A DNA stretch of 64,000 nt from DALYDD01 sp031973395 (GTDB lineage Bacteria > Patescibacteriota > Minisyncoccia > Phycocordibacterales > CAIZLB01). Both the position numbers and the translations under genes were made by a program. Location of the stretch: contig DALYDD010000005.1 of assembly GCA_031973395.1 (NCBI GenBank), positions 4,801 to 68,800 of the forward strand. The letters run 5' to 3'. Below the pieces are notes generated by a model. The model made no database searches and had not been told where the DNA came from. It saw only the letters and a list, made by a program, of their open reading frames with translations. Of the stretch, positions 9,414-19,110 are shown piece by piece; positions within the stretch are counted from its first letter, which is position 1, and each line of letters opens with the position of its first letter.

Positions 9414-10553
9414 ATGAAAATTCTCATGCTCGGAGGTGGCAGCGGTGGTCATTTTTATCCTATTATCGCTATCGCAGAAGCCATACAAAACATTGCTCTC
9501 AAGGAAAAAATTCTCGATCCGAAATTATATTTCATGGCGCCAAGTCCATATAATAGGCAGGAGCTTTTTGATCATGATATCGAATTCGTGAGCGCAATGG
9601 CGGGAAAGCGCCGCATCAACCCAAAAGGTTTTTCAAAGGTTCGAAACTTTTTTGATATTTTCAAAATGGGCTTTGGCGTCATCTCTGCAATCATCAAAAT
9701 TTATTTCATCATGCCCGATGTCATTTTCTCAAAGGGTGGCTTTGGAGCCTTTCCCGGATTGGTCGCTTCGCGCATCTTTCGTATCCCGGTTATCATCCAT
9801 GAATCTGATAGCTCTCCAGGACGCGTCAATGCCTGGTCTGGTAAATTTGCAAAGAAGATCGGCCTTTCATTCAAAGAAGCTGCTGAATTTTTCCCCAAAG
9901 ATAAAACAGCATATACAGGCAATCCTGTTCGCAAAGAAATTCGAGAGCCGCTGGTAAACGGTGCATTTGAATACCTCCAGCTTGAAAAAGGGGTCCCGGT
10001 TATCTTGATCCTCGGTGGCTCAGCTGGTGGAAAAATTATCAATGATTCTATCTTGACCGCACTTCCAAGCTTGCTCGATAAATACCAGATCATTCATCAG
10101 ACAGGCACAAAAACTTTTGAGGAGGTGAAGCGCACCGCGCATGTTATTTTGGAAAATAATAATTATGAATCGAGGTATCATGTCTATGATTATCTAAATA
10201 CCTTGTCGATGAGGATGGCAGCCGGTGCTGCATCGCTTGTCATTTCTCGTGGAGGTTCAACCATTTTCGAAATTGCACTTTGGGGCGTGCCGAGCATTCT
10301 CATTCCTATTACTGATTCAAACGGAGATCACCAGCGAAAGAATTCGTATAACTATGCCCGAGAAAGCGGGGCAGTAGTGATCGAAGAAATTAATCTCACC
10401 CCAGATATTTTGGCTCATGAAATTGAGCGCATTATTAGCAATCCTGATCTTGCGAAGCGCATGGGGGATAATGCCAAGAAATTCGCTCGAGTCGATTCTG
10501 CGGAATTGATTGCGCGAGAGATTTTAAAGATTGCTCTCCGGCATGAAGGGTAA
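9414..10553 (+). CDS. murG: Lipid II synthase (UDP-GlcNAc glycosyltransferase)
   Basis: Peripheral membrane GT28 glycosyltransferase that adds GlcNAc to lipid I. The N-terminal G-loop is GGGSGGHFYP and the second Gly-rich stretch is FSKGGFGAFPGLVAS. The donor-domain motifs are ILGGSAGG, HQTGTK and SRGGSTIFEIALWGVPSILIP. At 379 residues it is the usual length. It closes the first dcw block and is followed by a GC-rich hairpin. Confidence 0.94.
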   Translation: MKILMLGGGSGGHFYPIIAIAEAIQNIALKEKILDPKLYFMAPSPYNRQELFDHDIEFVSAMAGKRRINPKGFSKVRNFFDIFKMGFGVISAIIKIYFIMPDVIFSKGGFGAFPGLVASRIFRIPVIIHESDSSPGRVNAWSGKFAKKIGLSFKEAAEFFPKDKTAYTGNPVRKEIREPLVNGAFEYLQLEKGVPVILILGGSAGGKIINDSILTALPSLLDKYQIIHQTGTKTFEEVKRTAHVILENNNYESRYHVYDYLNTLSMRMAAGAASLVISRGGSTIFEIALWGVPSILIPITDSNGDHQRKNSYNYARESGAVVIEEINLTPDILAHEIERIISNPDLAKRMGDNAKKFARVDSAELIAREILKIALRHEG

Positions 10554-10595
10554 AATACCCTATTCGATGCAAGGATATTTTTTACAAAAGAAGAA

Positions 10596-10616
10596 CCCGC
10601 CGGTTTCCCGGACGGG
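10596..10616. terminator. GC-rich hairpin between murG and the DUF218-like gene
   Basis: CCCG CCGG (10596-10603), loop TTTC, CCGG A CGGG (10608-10616), an 8-bp stem with one bulged A. It is flanked by A/T runs on both sides and so could stop both converging genes. Confidence 0.75.
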
Positions 10617-10672
10617 CGTTTTCTTCATGGTCTTGTTGATCTTTTTTGCAGGCGTCGCGGCACTTGCATTTC

Positions 10673-11296
10673 TCAGGCGATTTTCGGAAGGCTGTGCCGC
10701 TTGTACTGGCATATTACCCCGCCAATCGAAATCACTTCCCAGAGCCAAGACCTCCATCCGAACCTATGCCATGTCGGCAACAACTTGAACCTGTAACTCT
10801 TCGGCAAGCCCCTGAGGAGCTTGCGCATGTAGAGCCAAATTCGGATGCAATGGAGTGGGTGAGAGGAGATAACAAACGTGACGTCTGTCACGTTTTGACC
10901 TTTGGCCCAGTTGTGAGCGTGCAAGATCGCAGTGTGCAGCTCTGCCTCCGTGCCGAAACACAGTTGTTCGGCGACACACAACGATTCTGCACCAACCAGG
11001 CGAGCGGCGGTGACATAAGTTTTCATCTGCTGCGCAAGTGCAACAGGATGCTTTGGATCAGACTTGGTCGGCGTTTCCGCAGAAAATCCAGCCGAAGCTA
11101 GCATGCCAATCTGATGGGACCCGCTGTGAGCAGTGACATATGCTGCCACTCTCAGGTATCTTTGGATGGATCCGTCGAGCGGCTCAATAACTTCCCCAGC
11201 TGGACCATAAATCGAGCCGAGGCCCAAGGTGATGCCGACAAGGAGTGGTTTCGCGGGAGGTGTTGAACGGGGAGTGACTGGATTGGCTAGGCTCAT
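10673..11296 (-). CDS. Possible DUF218 (YdcF/SanA-like) protein; probably acquired
   Basis: 207 residues. The stretch GTEAELHTAILHAHNWAKGQ followed by VTFVISSHPLHCIRIWLYM resembles the DUF218 pattern (T/E-rich helix, then a V(T/S)S.xH..R strand-helix). Nothing else is recognisable, so the family call is tentative. Codon use is more GC-rich than in the neighbouring murG and gltX. Unlike almost every other gene here it has a canonical Shine-Dalgarno sequence, AAAGGAGGG, eight bases before the ATG. Together with its isolated, antiparallel position and its own hairpin terminator this suggests acquisition from another lineage. Confidence 0.6.
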   Translation of the reverse strand: MSLANPVTPRSTPPAKPLLVGITLGLGSIYGPAGEVIEPLDGSIQRYLRVAAYVTAHSGSHQIGMLASAGFSAETPTKSDPKHPVALAQQMKTYVTAARLVGAESLCVAEQLCFGTEAELHTAILHAHNWAKGQNVTDVTFVISSHPLHCIRIWLYMRKLLRGLPKSYRFKLLPTWHRFGWRSWLWEVISIGGVICQYKRHSLPKIA

Positions 11297-11478
11297 ATGG
11301 AGCCCTCCTTTCTATGTGGTTAGAGGTTAAACTGAGATTTGGATTGTGAATGACAAGACCTGAAGGTACTTGTACGGTCTATATTAGAGCATTAAAAGGA
11401 CTCAAAGTCAAANNNNNNNNNNGTCAAAACGACCAGCGAGTCGAAAATCTTGAATAAACATGATAAAATAAGCGTCAA

Positions 11479-13029
11479 ATGACAGACTCGTCCAAAAAAC
11501 CAAGCCGGCCCGTGGTTACTCGCTTCGCCCCATCTCCAACAGGTTTTATGCATGTAGGAGGTGTTCGAACCGCTCTTTTTGCTTGGGCGTATGCTCGAAA
11601 GAATAATGGTACTTTCATTTTACGCTTCGAGGATACGGACAAGGAGCGAGAAGTTGAAGGTTCAATTGAACATATTATTGAGTCATTGAAATGGCTGGGA
11701 CTAAATTGGGATGAGGGCCCAGATATTGGCGGACCAAATGCGCCATATATTCAGTCACAACGTTTAGATAGTTATAAAAAATACGCGCGCACCTTGATTG
11801 AAAAAGGGTTGGCGTATGCCGATCCATATTCTGTAGAAGAGCTTGAGGCATTCCGAAAAAAAGCAGAAGAAGAGAAGCGGCCATTTTTGTATCGAGATCA
11901 TCGGCCAGATGCGGACAAAATCCCTGAATGGATTGATGAAGACGGCAAACGTTTACCTTTACGTCTAAAGATTACCGATATCGAACCATCGAAATGGAAT
12001 GATTTGGTGAGAGGTGAATTAACAGCTGGCCCTGAAGCATTAGATGATTTTATTTTAATAAAAAGCGACGGTTATCCAACATATAATTTCGCGCACATTA
12101 TCGACGATTTGGAAATGAATATTTCGCATATTGTGCGCGCGGACGAATTCATCTCTTCTACACCTAAATTTTTGGCGCTGTACAAAGCACTCGGCATTGA
12201 GCGGCCAGAATTTGCGACCATGCCACCAATCATGGGTCCAGATGGCAAGAAAAAGCTCGGTAAAAGAGACGGAGCAAAAGATATTTTGGCATACCGAGCA
12301 GAGGGTTTCTTGCCTGAAGCAATGATGAACTTCTTGGCTTTTATTGGCTGGAATCCTGGAGACGAACGAGAGATTATGACGCCAGAGGAATTCATCGCGG
12401 CTTTTGATTTTTCTCAAGTCCAAAGCGCTGGAGGAAAATTGAATGAGGAAAAATTAGTTTGGACGAACAAAGAGCATCTGAGTCGCATGTCTGATAAAGA
12501 ATATGAAGAGAGATTATTTGCCTATATGCATGGCTTTGTAGACATGAGAACCATCGAGGCTCTGACTGCAATCTTAGAAACAAAATACGCCGTGGTTTTG
12601 CCAATTATTCGTGAGAGAATGACGCACTTTGGTCAGATCAAAGAATTGCTTTTAGAAGGTGAGCTCTCTTTTATCTCGAACCCTCCACAGTGGACAGAGG
12701 AAAATCGAAACGTAATTATGTGCCCTGAAAAAATGGCAAAAAATGGCGCCGGCAACAAAGTCGCCGTGGATGCTGAATTTACTAAAACTATTTTGAGTCA
12801 AGCTGCAGAAATTTTGGCAAAACATGAGGGTGAGTGGACAAAAGAGAGTGTAAAAGAAACAATCTGGCCTTTTGCGGAACATGAAGGTAGGGGAATTGTC
12901 CTCTGGCCTTTGCGCGTCTCATTATCTGGAAAAGAAAAATCCCCGGACCCCTTTTCAATGGCTGAAATTTTGGGGAAAGAAGAAACTGTCGGCCGAATTG
13001 TGCGAGCGATTGAGAGTTTTCAAAATTAA
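11479..13029 (+). CDS. gltX: Glutamyl-tRNA synthetase
   Basis: Class I synthetase with the HIGH-region RFAPSPTGFMHVGGVRTALF and a KMSKS-type loop KKLGKRDGA. 516 residues, slightly longer than typical (~470-490). Conserved LRFEDTDKER and the acceptor-binding FEMP/IMGPDGKK regions are present, followed by a helical anticodon-binding C terminus. TAAAAT at 11464-11469 ends nine bases before the ATG, so a leaderless transcript is likely. An assembly gap lies just upstream (11413-11422). Whether it also charges tRNA-Gln cannot be read from the sequence. Confidence 0.94.
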   Translation: MTDSSKKPSRPVVTRFAPSPTGFMHVGGVRTALFAWAYARKNNGTFILRFEDTDKEREVEGSIEHIIESLKWLGLNWDEGPDIGGPNAPYIQSQRLDSYKKYARTLIEKGLAYADPYSVEELEAFRKKAEEEKRPFLYRDHRPDADKIPEWIDEDGKRLPLRLKITDIEPSKWNDLVRGELTAGPEALDDFILIKSDGYPTYNFAHIIDDLEMNISHIVRADEFISSTPKFLALYKALGIERPEFATMPPIMGPDGKKKLGKRDGAKDILAYRAEGFLPEAMMNFLAFIGWNPGDEREIMTPEEFIAAFDFSQVQSAGGKLNEEKLVWTNKEHLSRMSDKEYEERLFAYMHGFVDMRTIEALTAILETKYAVVLPIIRERMTHFGQIKELLLEGELSFISNPPQWTEENRNVIMCPEKMAKNGAGNKVAVDAEFTKTILSQAAEILAKHEGEWTKESVKETIWPFAEHEGRGIVLWPLRVSLSGKEKSPDPFSMAEILGKEETVGRIVRAIESFQN

Positions 13030-13072
13030 ATTGGCGAATTTGGTCCAAATTTTATTTGAGTAAAAAAGCAAA

Positions 13073-13102
13073 ACCCGGAACCCCCTTTCAGGAATTCCGG
13101 GT
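13073..13102 (-). terminator. Hairpin terminator for the 391-aa orphan gene
   Basis: ACCCGGAA (13073-13080) pairs with TTCCGGGT (13095-13102). On the minus strand the stem is followed by TTTGCTTTTTT, as expected for the gene ending at 13144. On the plus strand a weaker T-run follows further on, so it may also stop gltX. Confidence 0.75.
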
Positions 13103-13143
13103 CGAAGTGCTTCATTTCACTTTTTAACGCATAGAACCGCGCA

Positions 13144-14319
13144 CTACGGTTTCATCAACTGACTACACTCAATCAGCATCCTGAGCAGATTCGCTGCTTG
13201 AATACCCGTCGCACAAACGCGGTCGAGAGTGGCAACATCGCCAACCGCTTTCCGTTTCTCCGCAAAGAACGGCGATTTGAACTGCTCGGAAGCAATAACC
13301 CAGAGCGCGTCGCAGATCGCTCGAAGACTTTCGTTGTCATAATCTTCGCAGGGACCAAGGAAGTTTCGGGTTTCTGGCATGACCAACTGTAAAGCTCCGA
13401 GCGCAGCAAGGATATAGACGCACTGGCCACGCAGGGAACGTAAGGCCGCACGCGTCTTAGGATAGCTTTGCGGAGATTCAGCATCATACGCAGCAGATGC
13501 AAGCCAGGGATCATCAGCACTGACGGCATTGATGAACAGTCCACCCATCACCACGTTACAAAACTCCAGTGCGAAGTCTCGAATGGTTTGTTCAAGCCTT
13601 GGCTCATCGAATGTGTGCGGCGCCATTTCCTCAGGAGACCCGATGGGTCCTTGCTGAAAATATGAAACTAGGTTACTGATATTATACAGGCCCGACCGCT
13701 CATCTTGAGAACAGACTTGGAAATAACGTCCGATGGTGAGTACCAGCGTCGCGATCTCGGCATCCTCGAGCTGTCGGCCAAACATCCATGCCGGAACAGG
13801 TACACCCAATTTCTGGGATTTCTGTCCTGTGAGTCCAAACAGACATGATTTCCGGCAGAGTGAGGTCTTGGCCAGATGAGCCGAAGCTTTACCGACATCA
13901 TACCAACTGAATAAGTCGCCCATGACCGTGGAAGTCCTGGTACGATTTTCATTAAACCGATGTTCTGGATAAGGGTTCGTGCCTGCGAAGAACGTGTAAT
14001 TCGCCATGTCGAGGTAAAAGGCGATCCTGCTCACAAATTCTGCACGAGAGGCAGTAGAGGCGTTCATGCCGTAGTAGAGCACGGTTTGGAGAAATTCTGG
14101 TGATGCGGAAGCATCATACAAAGCAAGCAGCTCACTCCAGCTTTTTACGGGACAATTGAGGCGCCCGTCAGCCAGTTTTGCTGACACTGGGTGCAGGTCG
14201 CCACTTTTCCAACGCGGAGGTTCGGATCGTTGTAGTTTGCCGTCTAGCGCTCCGGTGGTGTATCGTGTTATGTCAAAAGGAAGAGCGACTGCTCCTCCTG
14301 GCGGTGTTTCTGATTTCAT
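13144..14319 (-). CDS. Unknown 391-aa soluble protein
   Basis: No family recognised. There is no signal peptide or membrane span. The protein looks like a mixed, mostly helical globular fold with ten or so cysteines scattered through it (for example SLCRKSCLFGL, CNVVMGG, RGQCVYILAALGAL). The C-terminal third is a run of amphipathic helices (AICDALWVIASEQFK, AANLLRMLIECSQLM). Codon use is more GC-rich than in flanking gltX and the M23 gene. It stands alone against the direction of its neighbours and is closed by its own GC-rich hairpin, like the other single-gene insertions in the 10-21 kb region. TATAGA ends 11 bases before the ATG. Confidence 0.7.
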   Translation of the reverse strand: MKSETPPGGAVALPFDITRYTTGALDGKLQRSEPPRWKSGDLHPVSAKLADGRLNCPVKSWSELLALYDASASPEFLQTVLYYGMNASTASRAEFVSRIAFYLDMANYTFFAGTNPYPEHRFNENRTRTSTVMGDLFSWYDVGKASAHLAKTSLCRKSCLFGLTGQKSQKLGVPVPAWMFGRQLEDAEIATLVLTIGRYFQVCSQDERSGLYNISNLVSYFQQGPIGSPEEMAPHTFDEPRLEQTIRDFALEFCNVVMGGLFINAVSADDPWLASAAYDAESPQSYPKTRAALRSLRGQCVYILAALGALQLVMPETRNFLGPCEDYDNESLRAICDALWVIASEQFKSPFFAEKRKAVGDVATLDRVCATGIQAANLLRMLIECSQLMKP

Positions 14320-14474
14320 TTATTTTGGTTTCTATACGTTGTTTAGCCCGGTATATTTGGGCGCGTATTGTGAATGGAAGCCTTAAGCGAAAAGAACTCC
14401 CGCCATGAGAATACGCTTGTGTAAAGATGGTGTCAAACAAATCTTTAACATTATCCGCAAACTCGGATCTGTAG

Positions 14475-14480
14475 TAAAAT
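14475..14480 (+). promoter_or_regulatory. -10 element giving a leaderless M23 mRNA
   Basis: TAAAAT followed by seven bases and ATG at 14488. Confidence 0.5.
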
Positions 14481-14487
14481 CAATGTA

Positions 14488-15801
14488 ATGCGTACTTTTT
14501 CCCGTTACGGCACTGCAACTTTTCTCATTATCTGTATCCTCACAATAGGACTCAGTATCTTTTCTACTATTTCTGCCCAAACTACACCTGTAAATTCCGC
14601 GGCAGTCCAGGAACTCCAACGCAAGATTGATGAACAAAACCGGAATATCGAGGCTTTGAATAAAGAAATCCAGGCCTATTCAGAGCTCAAGGACAAAACC
14701 ACAAAGGAAGCACAGACCCTGCAGACCCTCATCAAGGAACTCGACGCCAATGCGAAGCTCCTAGACGCCGATATCAAAAAGACGAGAAGTCAGATTGAAG
14801 CAGCTAGCCTCGAAATTAATAAACTCGATTTGAATATCAAAAGCTCTGAGGAAAAAATCTCGGATTTTAAACTCGCGCTCGAACAAAGTTTATTGGAAAT
14901 ACAGTATACCGAGGACATCGGCCGAATTACCCACATTCTCGCAAAGCGAGACCTCTCTGAAATACTTGCCGAGATTAATAACCAGACAGAGCTGAATATT
15001 CGTATCAAAGAAGAGGTCGGCACACTTCGGCAAGAAAAGATACAGCTCGAAACAAATAAAGTAGATAAAGAAAAAAAGAAAACCCAGCTAAGTGAATTTC
15101 AAACCGCATTGGCAGATAAGAAAAAAGTTGTTGAATATAATAAAACCCAGAAGGATAAAGTTTTGAAGGAAACAAAAAATCAAGAAAAAACATACCAGCA
15201 ATTACTGGCAGAGAAACGAGCCGCAAAAGCCGCGTTTGAAAAAGAATTATTCGAGTATGAATCGAAACTAAAATTCACCCTGGATCCTTCAACTATTCCA
15301 AAAGCCGGTTCTTCGGTTTTATCATGGCCCGTGGACAAGGTTCGCATTACTCAATTATTTGGAAAGACTGTTGCCGCCAAGAGATTATATGTTTCTGGTT
15401 CGCATAATGGCGTAGATTTTGGCGTACCCATTGGAACGCCGGTAAAAGCGGCGCTTTCTGGAACGGTGGCTGGGGCAGGGGATACCGATCTTACCTGTCC
15501 TGGAGCAAGTTTTGGCCGGTGGGTCTTTATCAGACACCCAAATGGCCTGGCATCAATTTATGCCCATTTATCTGTCATCAGTGTCAAAGAAGGGGACACA
15601 GTAACTACGGGTCAGATCATTGGATATAGCGGTAATACCGGCTATTCAACTGGACCACATTTACACCTAAGTGTCTATGCCTCAAATGCGGTAAAAATTG
15701 AAAATCGTCCAAGCGCTTCTTGTAATGGAAAAATTTATCGTATGCCTATCACACCAGTCGATGCATATTTAGACCCGATGGTATATTTGCCAAAGCCTTA
15801 A
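14488..15801 (+). CDS. Murein hydrolase activator / M23 peptidase (EnvC-like)
   Basis: Signal peptide (residues about 1-31, ending near TISAQ) and then a long coiled coil (about 35-265) rich in Lys, Glu and Leu heptads. The C-terminal LytM/M23 domain shows zinc-ligand motifs HNGVDFG (HxxxD) and GPHLHLSVY (HxH). A full set of metal ligands suggests real endopeptidase activity rather than a degenerate EnvC-type activator, although the coiled-coil plus LytM layout is that of EnvC. An inserted cysteine pair (TCPGAS, SCNGK) may form a disulfide. It probably acts on peptidoglycan at division. Confidence 0.88.
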   Translation: MRTFSRYGTATFLIICILTIGLSIFSTISAQTTPVNSAAVQELQRKIDEQNRNIEALNKEIQAYSELKDKTTKEAQTLQTLIKELDANAKLLDADIKKTRSQIEAASLEINKLDLNIKSSEEKISDFKLALEQSLLEIQYTEDIGRITHILAKRDLSEILAEINNQTELNIRIKEEVGTLRQEKIQLETNKVDKEKKKTQLSEFQTALADKKKVVEYNKTQKDKVLKETKNQEKTYQQLLAEKRAAKAAFEKELFEYESKLKFTLDPSTIPKAGSSVLSWPVDKVRITQLFGKTVAAKRLYVSGSHNGVDFGVPIGTPVKAALSGTVAGAGDTDLTCPGASFGRWVFIRHPNGLASIYAHLSVISVKEGDTVTTGQIIGYSGNTGYSTGPHLHLSVYASNAVKIENRPSASCNGKIYRMPITPVDAYLDPMVYLPKP

Positions 15802-15838
15802 CTTTAGCTTCAACTTTTAATAATAAGTATTGAGGTGT

Positions 15839-15844
15839 TATAAT
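15839..15844 (+). promoter_or_regulatory. -10 element giving a leaderless asnB mRNA
   Basis: TATAAT followed by eight bases and the asnB ATG at 15853. Confidence 0.6.
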
Positions 15845-15852
15845 TCACCCCT

Positions 15853-17853
15853 ATGTGCGGAATTGCCGGAATTTTCGGAAACCAAGAATTCACCAAACCT
15901 ACACTGGATTTGATGCTCGGAGCAATCAAGCATCGTGGGCCAGATGATCAAGGTGAGCTTTATGAAGAAAGCTTTTCTTTTGGTATGCGACGACTTTCTA
16001 TCATTGACCTATCTGGTGGCCATCAACCGATTTGGAACGAAGACCAGACAGTGGTCATTGTCTTCAATGGTGAAATTTATAATTATTTGGATCTTCATGA
16101 TGATTTAGTCAAAAAAGGTCATCAGTTTAGGACAAAAAGTGATACGGAAACGATTGTGCATTTATACGAAGAATACGCACGGCCTGCGATTCTAAATATT
16201 ACAAACTCCGACACAAGCGGAGCAGCGCAGCATACTGCATTTACCGAAATGCTTACCAAACTCCGTGGCATGTTTGGTTTTTCTATTTATGATAAGACTG
16301 CGAATAAGATATTCATTGCCCGAGATTTCTTTGGCATCAAACCAATTTATTATCGAACCGAAGGTCCTACAGGATTCCAGAAAATTGAGGCTTATGGTTC
16401 TGAGATAAAAAGCTTGCTCAGAGATAATCGATATAAGCCTGAGGTAAATCATCTGGCTATCCAAAACTATCTTTCTTTTCAGTTTAATCCACTCGAAGAG
16501 ACTTGTTTCAAATCAATTTATAAATTATTGCCCGGAAGTTATATGCTCGTCGATGTCAAAGACCGCACATTCCGCACCGGTCAATATTGGACATATAATT
16601 TCGCCGCACCCGAAACGACACGCACCGATGAAACAAAACTAGCAGACGACATTCGCGCCACAATTACAGATTCGGTTCAGCACCACATGATCAGCGATGT
16701 GCCCGTCGGAGCCTTTTTGTCAGGCGGAATCGATAGCGCGATCACAGTAACCTTGATGCAAAAAGAACGCAAGCGACTTGGCCTCAATGCCGTAAACACA
16801 TTTACAATCGGTTTTGATGAAGTCAGCGAACATGATCAAGCGCGCGAAGTTTCAGACCAACTCAAAACAAATCACCATGAAATCAAAGTTTCTTTTGATG
16901 AATATTTTAATGAACTGCCGCAAATTGCATGGCATTTTGATGAACCGGTTGCGGACCCTTCGGCTGTCGCTTTGTATTTCCTGGCTAGGGAAGCGCGCAA
17001 GCAAGTAAAAGTGGTACTCTCAGGCGAAGGTGCTGACGAATTATTTGGTGGATACAATATATATCGCGAACCATTCGCTCTAGCCCATATCAGCAAGCTA
17101 CCAAATTGGATGAAAACTCTTTTCATAAAGCCTTTTACGAAATTACCATTTAATTTCTTTGGAAAAAATTATCTGCGCCGAACATTAACGCCATTTAATG
17201 AACGATACATTGGCAATGCATATATTTTTAAGCCGGCTGAATCCGCACTATTATGGAAAAAAGATTCTGGCAAAAACCACACCAGCGCAGACGCCTTTCG
17301 TAGCATTGATGAAGAAGCAAAACAAGCAGCGGCCACAAAACATCAAATACCCGGGGAAGTACTCGGCATCAAAATTCCAAGATTTGACCAGATTTCAGAA
17401 TCTCGCCGTATGCAATTGGTGGATATACATTACTGGCTTCCAGGAGATATTTTAGCCAAAGCCGACAAGATGACGATGGCACATTCACTCGAGCTTCGTG
17501 TGCCATATTTAGATAAAAAAGTTGCTGATATTTCGGCGACAATCGCCGACAGTTTAAAATACAAAGAAGGGAAGACTAAATATATTTTGCGTAAAGCCTT
17601 CGAACCCATTTTGCCAAAAACGACAGCAAATCGAAAGAAGCTTGGTTTTCCCACACCAATTAAGCATTGGTTACTGAAGCGTCCAAATGATGTCATGCGA
17701 CTTATCCGAAATAATAAGTATATTAATGAATATTTCGATCTTTCTTACATTGAAAATTTGCTCAAACAACACGTTGACGGCAAAGCAGATCATGCACGCA
17801 AGATCTATACATTGCTGATGTTGGCGCTATGGTATAATCAATTTATCGAATAA
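15853..17853 (+). CDS. asnB: Asparagine synthetase, glutamine-hydrolysing
   Basis: Converts aspartate, glutamine and ATP to asparagine. The mature class II glutaminase begins MCGIAGIFG with Cys2 as nucleophile, followed by RHRGPDD-type KHRGPDDQG, RRLSIIDL and NGEIYNY. The synthetase half has the PP-loop FLSGGIDSA and the downstream SGEGADELFGGY. 666 residues, similar to bacterial AsnB (~600-650). Some members of this family amidate cell-wall or surface sugars rather than free Asp, so the substrate is an inference. It is followed by a small membrane protein gene 45 bases on. Confidence 0.92.
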   Translation: MCGIAGIFGNQEFTKPTLDLMLGAIKHRGPDDQGELYEESFSFGMRRLSIIDLSGGHQPIWNEDQTVVIVFNGEIYNYLDLHDDLVKKGHQFRTKSDTETIVHLYEEYARPAILNITNSDTSGAAQHTAFTEMLTKLRGMFGFSIYDKTANKIFIARDFFGIKPIYYRTEGPTGFQKIEAYGSEIKSLLRDNRYKPEVNHLAIQNYLSFQFNPLEETCFKSIYKLLPGSYMLVDVKDRTFRTGQYWTYNFAAPETTRTDETKLADDIRATITDSVQHHMISDVPVGAFLSGGIDSAITVTLMQKERKRLGLNAVNTFTIGFDEVSEHDQAREVSDQLKTNHHEIKVSFDEYFNELPQIAWHFDEPVADPSAVALYFLAREARKQVKVVLSGEGADELFGGYNIYREPFALAHISKLPNWMKTLFIKPFTKLPFNFFGKNYLRRTLTPFNERYIGNAYIFKPAESALLWKKDSGKNHTSADAFRSIDEEAKQAAATKHQIPGEVLGIKIPRFDQISESRRMQLVDIHYWLPGDILAKADKMTMAHSLELRVPYLDKKVADISATIADSLKYKEGKTKYILRKAFEPILPKTTANRKKLGFPTPIKHWLLKRPNDVMRLIRNNKYINEYFDLSYIENLLKQHVDGKADHARKIYTLLMLALWYNQFIE

Positions 17854-17898
17854 TTTCAGCATTAGTCGCAATTTGTATAATTAAATTGCACACAATAT

Positions 17899-18150
17899 AT
17901 GACTCATATTTTTAAGCGAAAAAAGGGAACTACACTTCGGGAACTTCCGGCTAATCGAGGTCAAAAAGGGTTTATTCAGATCGTAGTCGTCATTATCATT
18001 GGACTGGTCATCTTGCGATTACTCCAGGTCAATATCATTGATATTTTGAGTAAACCTGCTGTCAAGGATTTTGCACTCTATGTAAAAGATATGTTGAAAC
18101 TTGTCTGGGCAGACCTCATTTCTATTTTTAATTTTGCGAAAGGGATTTAG
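17899..18150 (+). CDS. Small single-span membrane protein
   Basis: 83 residues: a basic N terminus (KRKKGTTLRELPANRGQKG), one strongly hydrophobic span (FIQIVVVIIIGLVILRLL, about 26-43) and a second amphipathic helix. No family recognised. Short membrane proteins like this are frequent in Parcubacteria. TATAAT at 17876-17881 lies 17 bases upstream and a hairpin terminator follows. Confidence 0.65.
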   Translation: MTHIFKRKKGTTLRELPANRGQKGFIQIVVVIIIGLVILRLLQVNIIDILSKPAVKDFALYVKDMLKLVWADLISIFNFAKGI

Positions 18151-18207
18151 TTTGGCCTTGTTGAGATTTTCGTTTTAAACAATATATAAAAAAACAAAAG
18201 ATGGAGA

Positions 18208-18235
18208 AGCCCGCGTCCCTGGGAGAACGCGGGCT
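18208..18235. terminator. GC-rich hairpin terminator
   Basis: AGCCCGCGT (18208-18216) pairs perfectly with ACGCGGGCT (18227-18235) around a ten-base loop. TTTCTATT follows on the plus strand, and an A-rich tract on the other side gives U-rich RNA on the minus strand, so both converging genes are served. Confidence 0.8.
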
Positions 18236-18275
18236 TTCTATTGATGATTTCGTCAACTGGAGTCCGCCACAGCGA

Positions 18276-18494
18276 TTATCCAGCTTTGCGACTATCACCG
18301 TCGCGTGTGTTTCGGTCGTGGTTGACCGGTAGCGTCACGGCTGACCCAAACGGCCGGATGACAGGTTGTTGTGGCGAGAACTGATGTTCGCCACCACGAT
18401 AGTCAGGTGCCGTGTAGAACGCAACAGCAGCAAGGACTTCAGCGGCGGGAAGCTGACCTGGAGGCAAATGTTTTTCTGAATCGCCTGAATTCAT
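18276..18494 (-). CDS. Small orphan protein, 72 aa
   Basis: Hydrophilic, Pro/Gly/Arg-rich small protein with no recognised motif and no membrane span. GC-rich codon use, isolation between two stretches of AT-rich DNA, and the strong hairpin at its 3' end are the only arguments that it is a gene. A TATAAT on the minus strand about 100 bases upstream (near 18600-18606) could be its promoter. It may be a false call. Confidence 0.4.
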   Translation of the reverse strand: MNSGDSEKHLPPGQLPAAEVLAAVAFYTAPDYRGGEHQFSPQQPVIRPFGSAVTLPVNHDRNTRDGDSRKAG

Positions 18495-19110
18495 GGTAGT
18501 TGGATGGTAGTTGGTTGGTTTGGAGTTTGCGAACGGAAAGAAAACGGATTGAAAACGAGAATGGTCGAAGCATCAAATGATGTGAACTGACCTAGATTAA
18601 TATTATACATAGAATTTTAAAAAATAAAAATATCTGTGCAAAACTCGTCAAATCATAGATAAAAGAAACTTGTTAAAAATGATTGAGCAAGGTCGAAGTA
18701 TTTATCTACAAACGATCAAGTTCATTGAAGAGGCGGTAAAAGCATATATAAGCAGGCCGGGCCGATGCATAAACACCACCATATTCCGCCCTTTGTACTG
18801 TCGCAAAAGGTATATTGTGCGACAACTATATAGAGGGAGAAAGTCCTTCCCTCAACCCAAAATACACCACGAAAAAGAAAAGCTCGCTTCGCACTTTTTA
18901 CATACAAAATAAAAAATAATTCTGTTTTATTTAATTAAAATATTATCTGTAAAAAAGTTGTTCGTAGACAAGGCTTGAACAAGATGGAATAATTTCTATA
19001 GGTCCCAATGACCCAGTTCCCAGTCCCCTGTCAAACAAACCAAAAAAAGAGTCTCGAGCCTGCCGCCGAGATACTCTAACAGCCTGAATGGCTAAAGGCA
19101 GACCAACGCT
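18495..19110. other. Gene-poor stretch, 616 bases
   Basis: Very AT-rich at 18590-18690 and 18900-18960. I see no convincing gene: open frames of 60-80 codons on both strands are compositionally unlike proteins. A small hairpin GTCGCA...TGCGAC spans about 18799-18822, and a purine-rich block lies next to it (18830-18845). It might contain a small RNA, but nothing is diagnostic. Confidence 0.4.

Noticed and set aside
18670..18912. Possible 80-codon gene on the plus strand and another on the minus strand
   Set aside because: No motif, no start signal, odd composition; left as gene-poor DNA.
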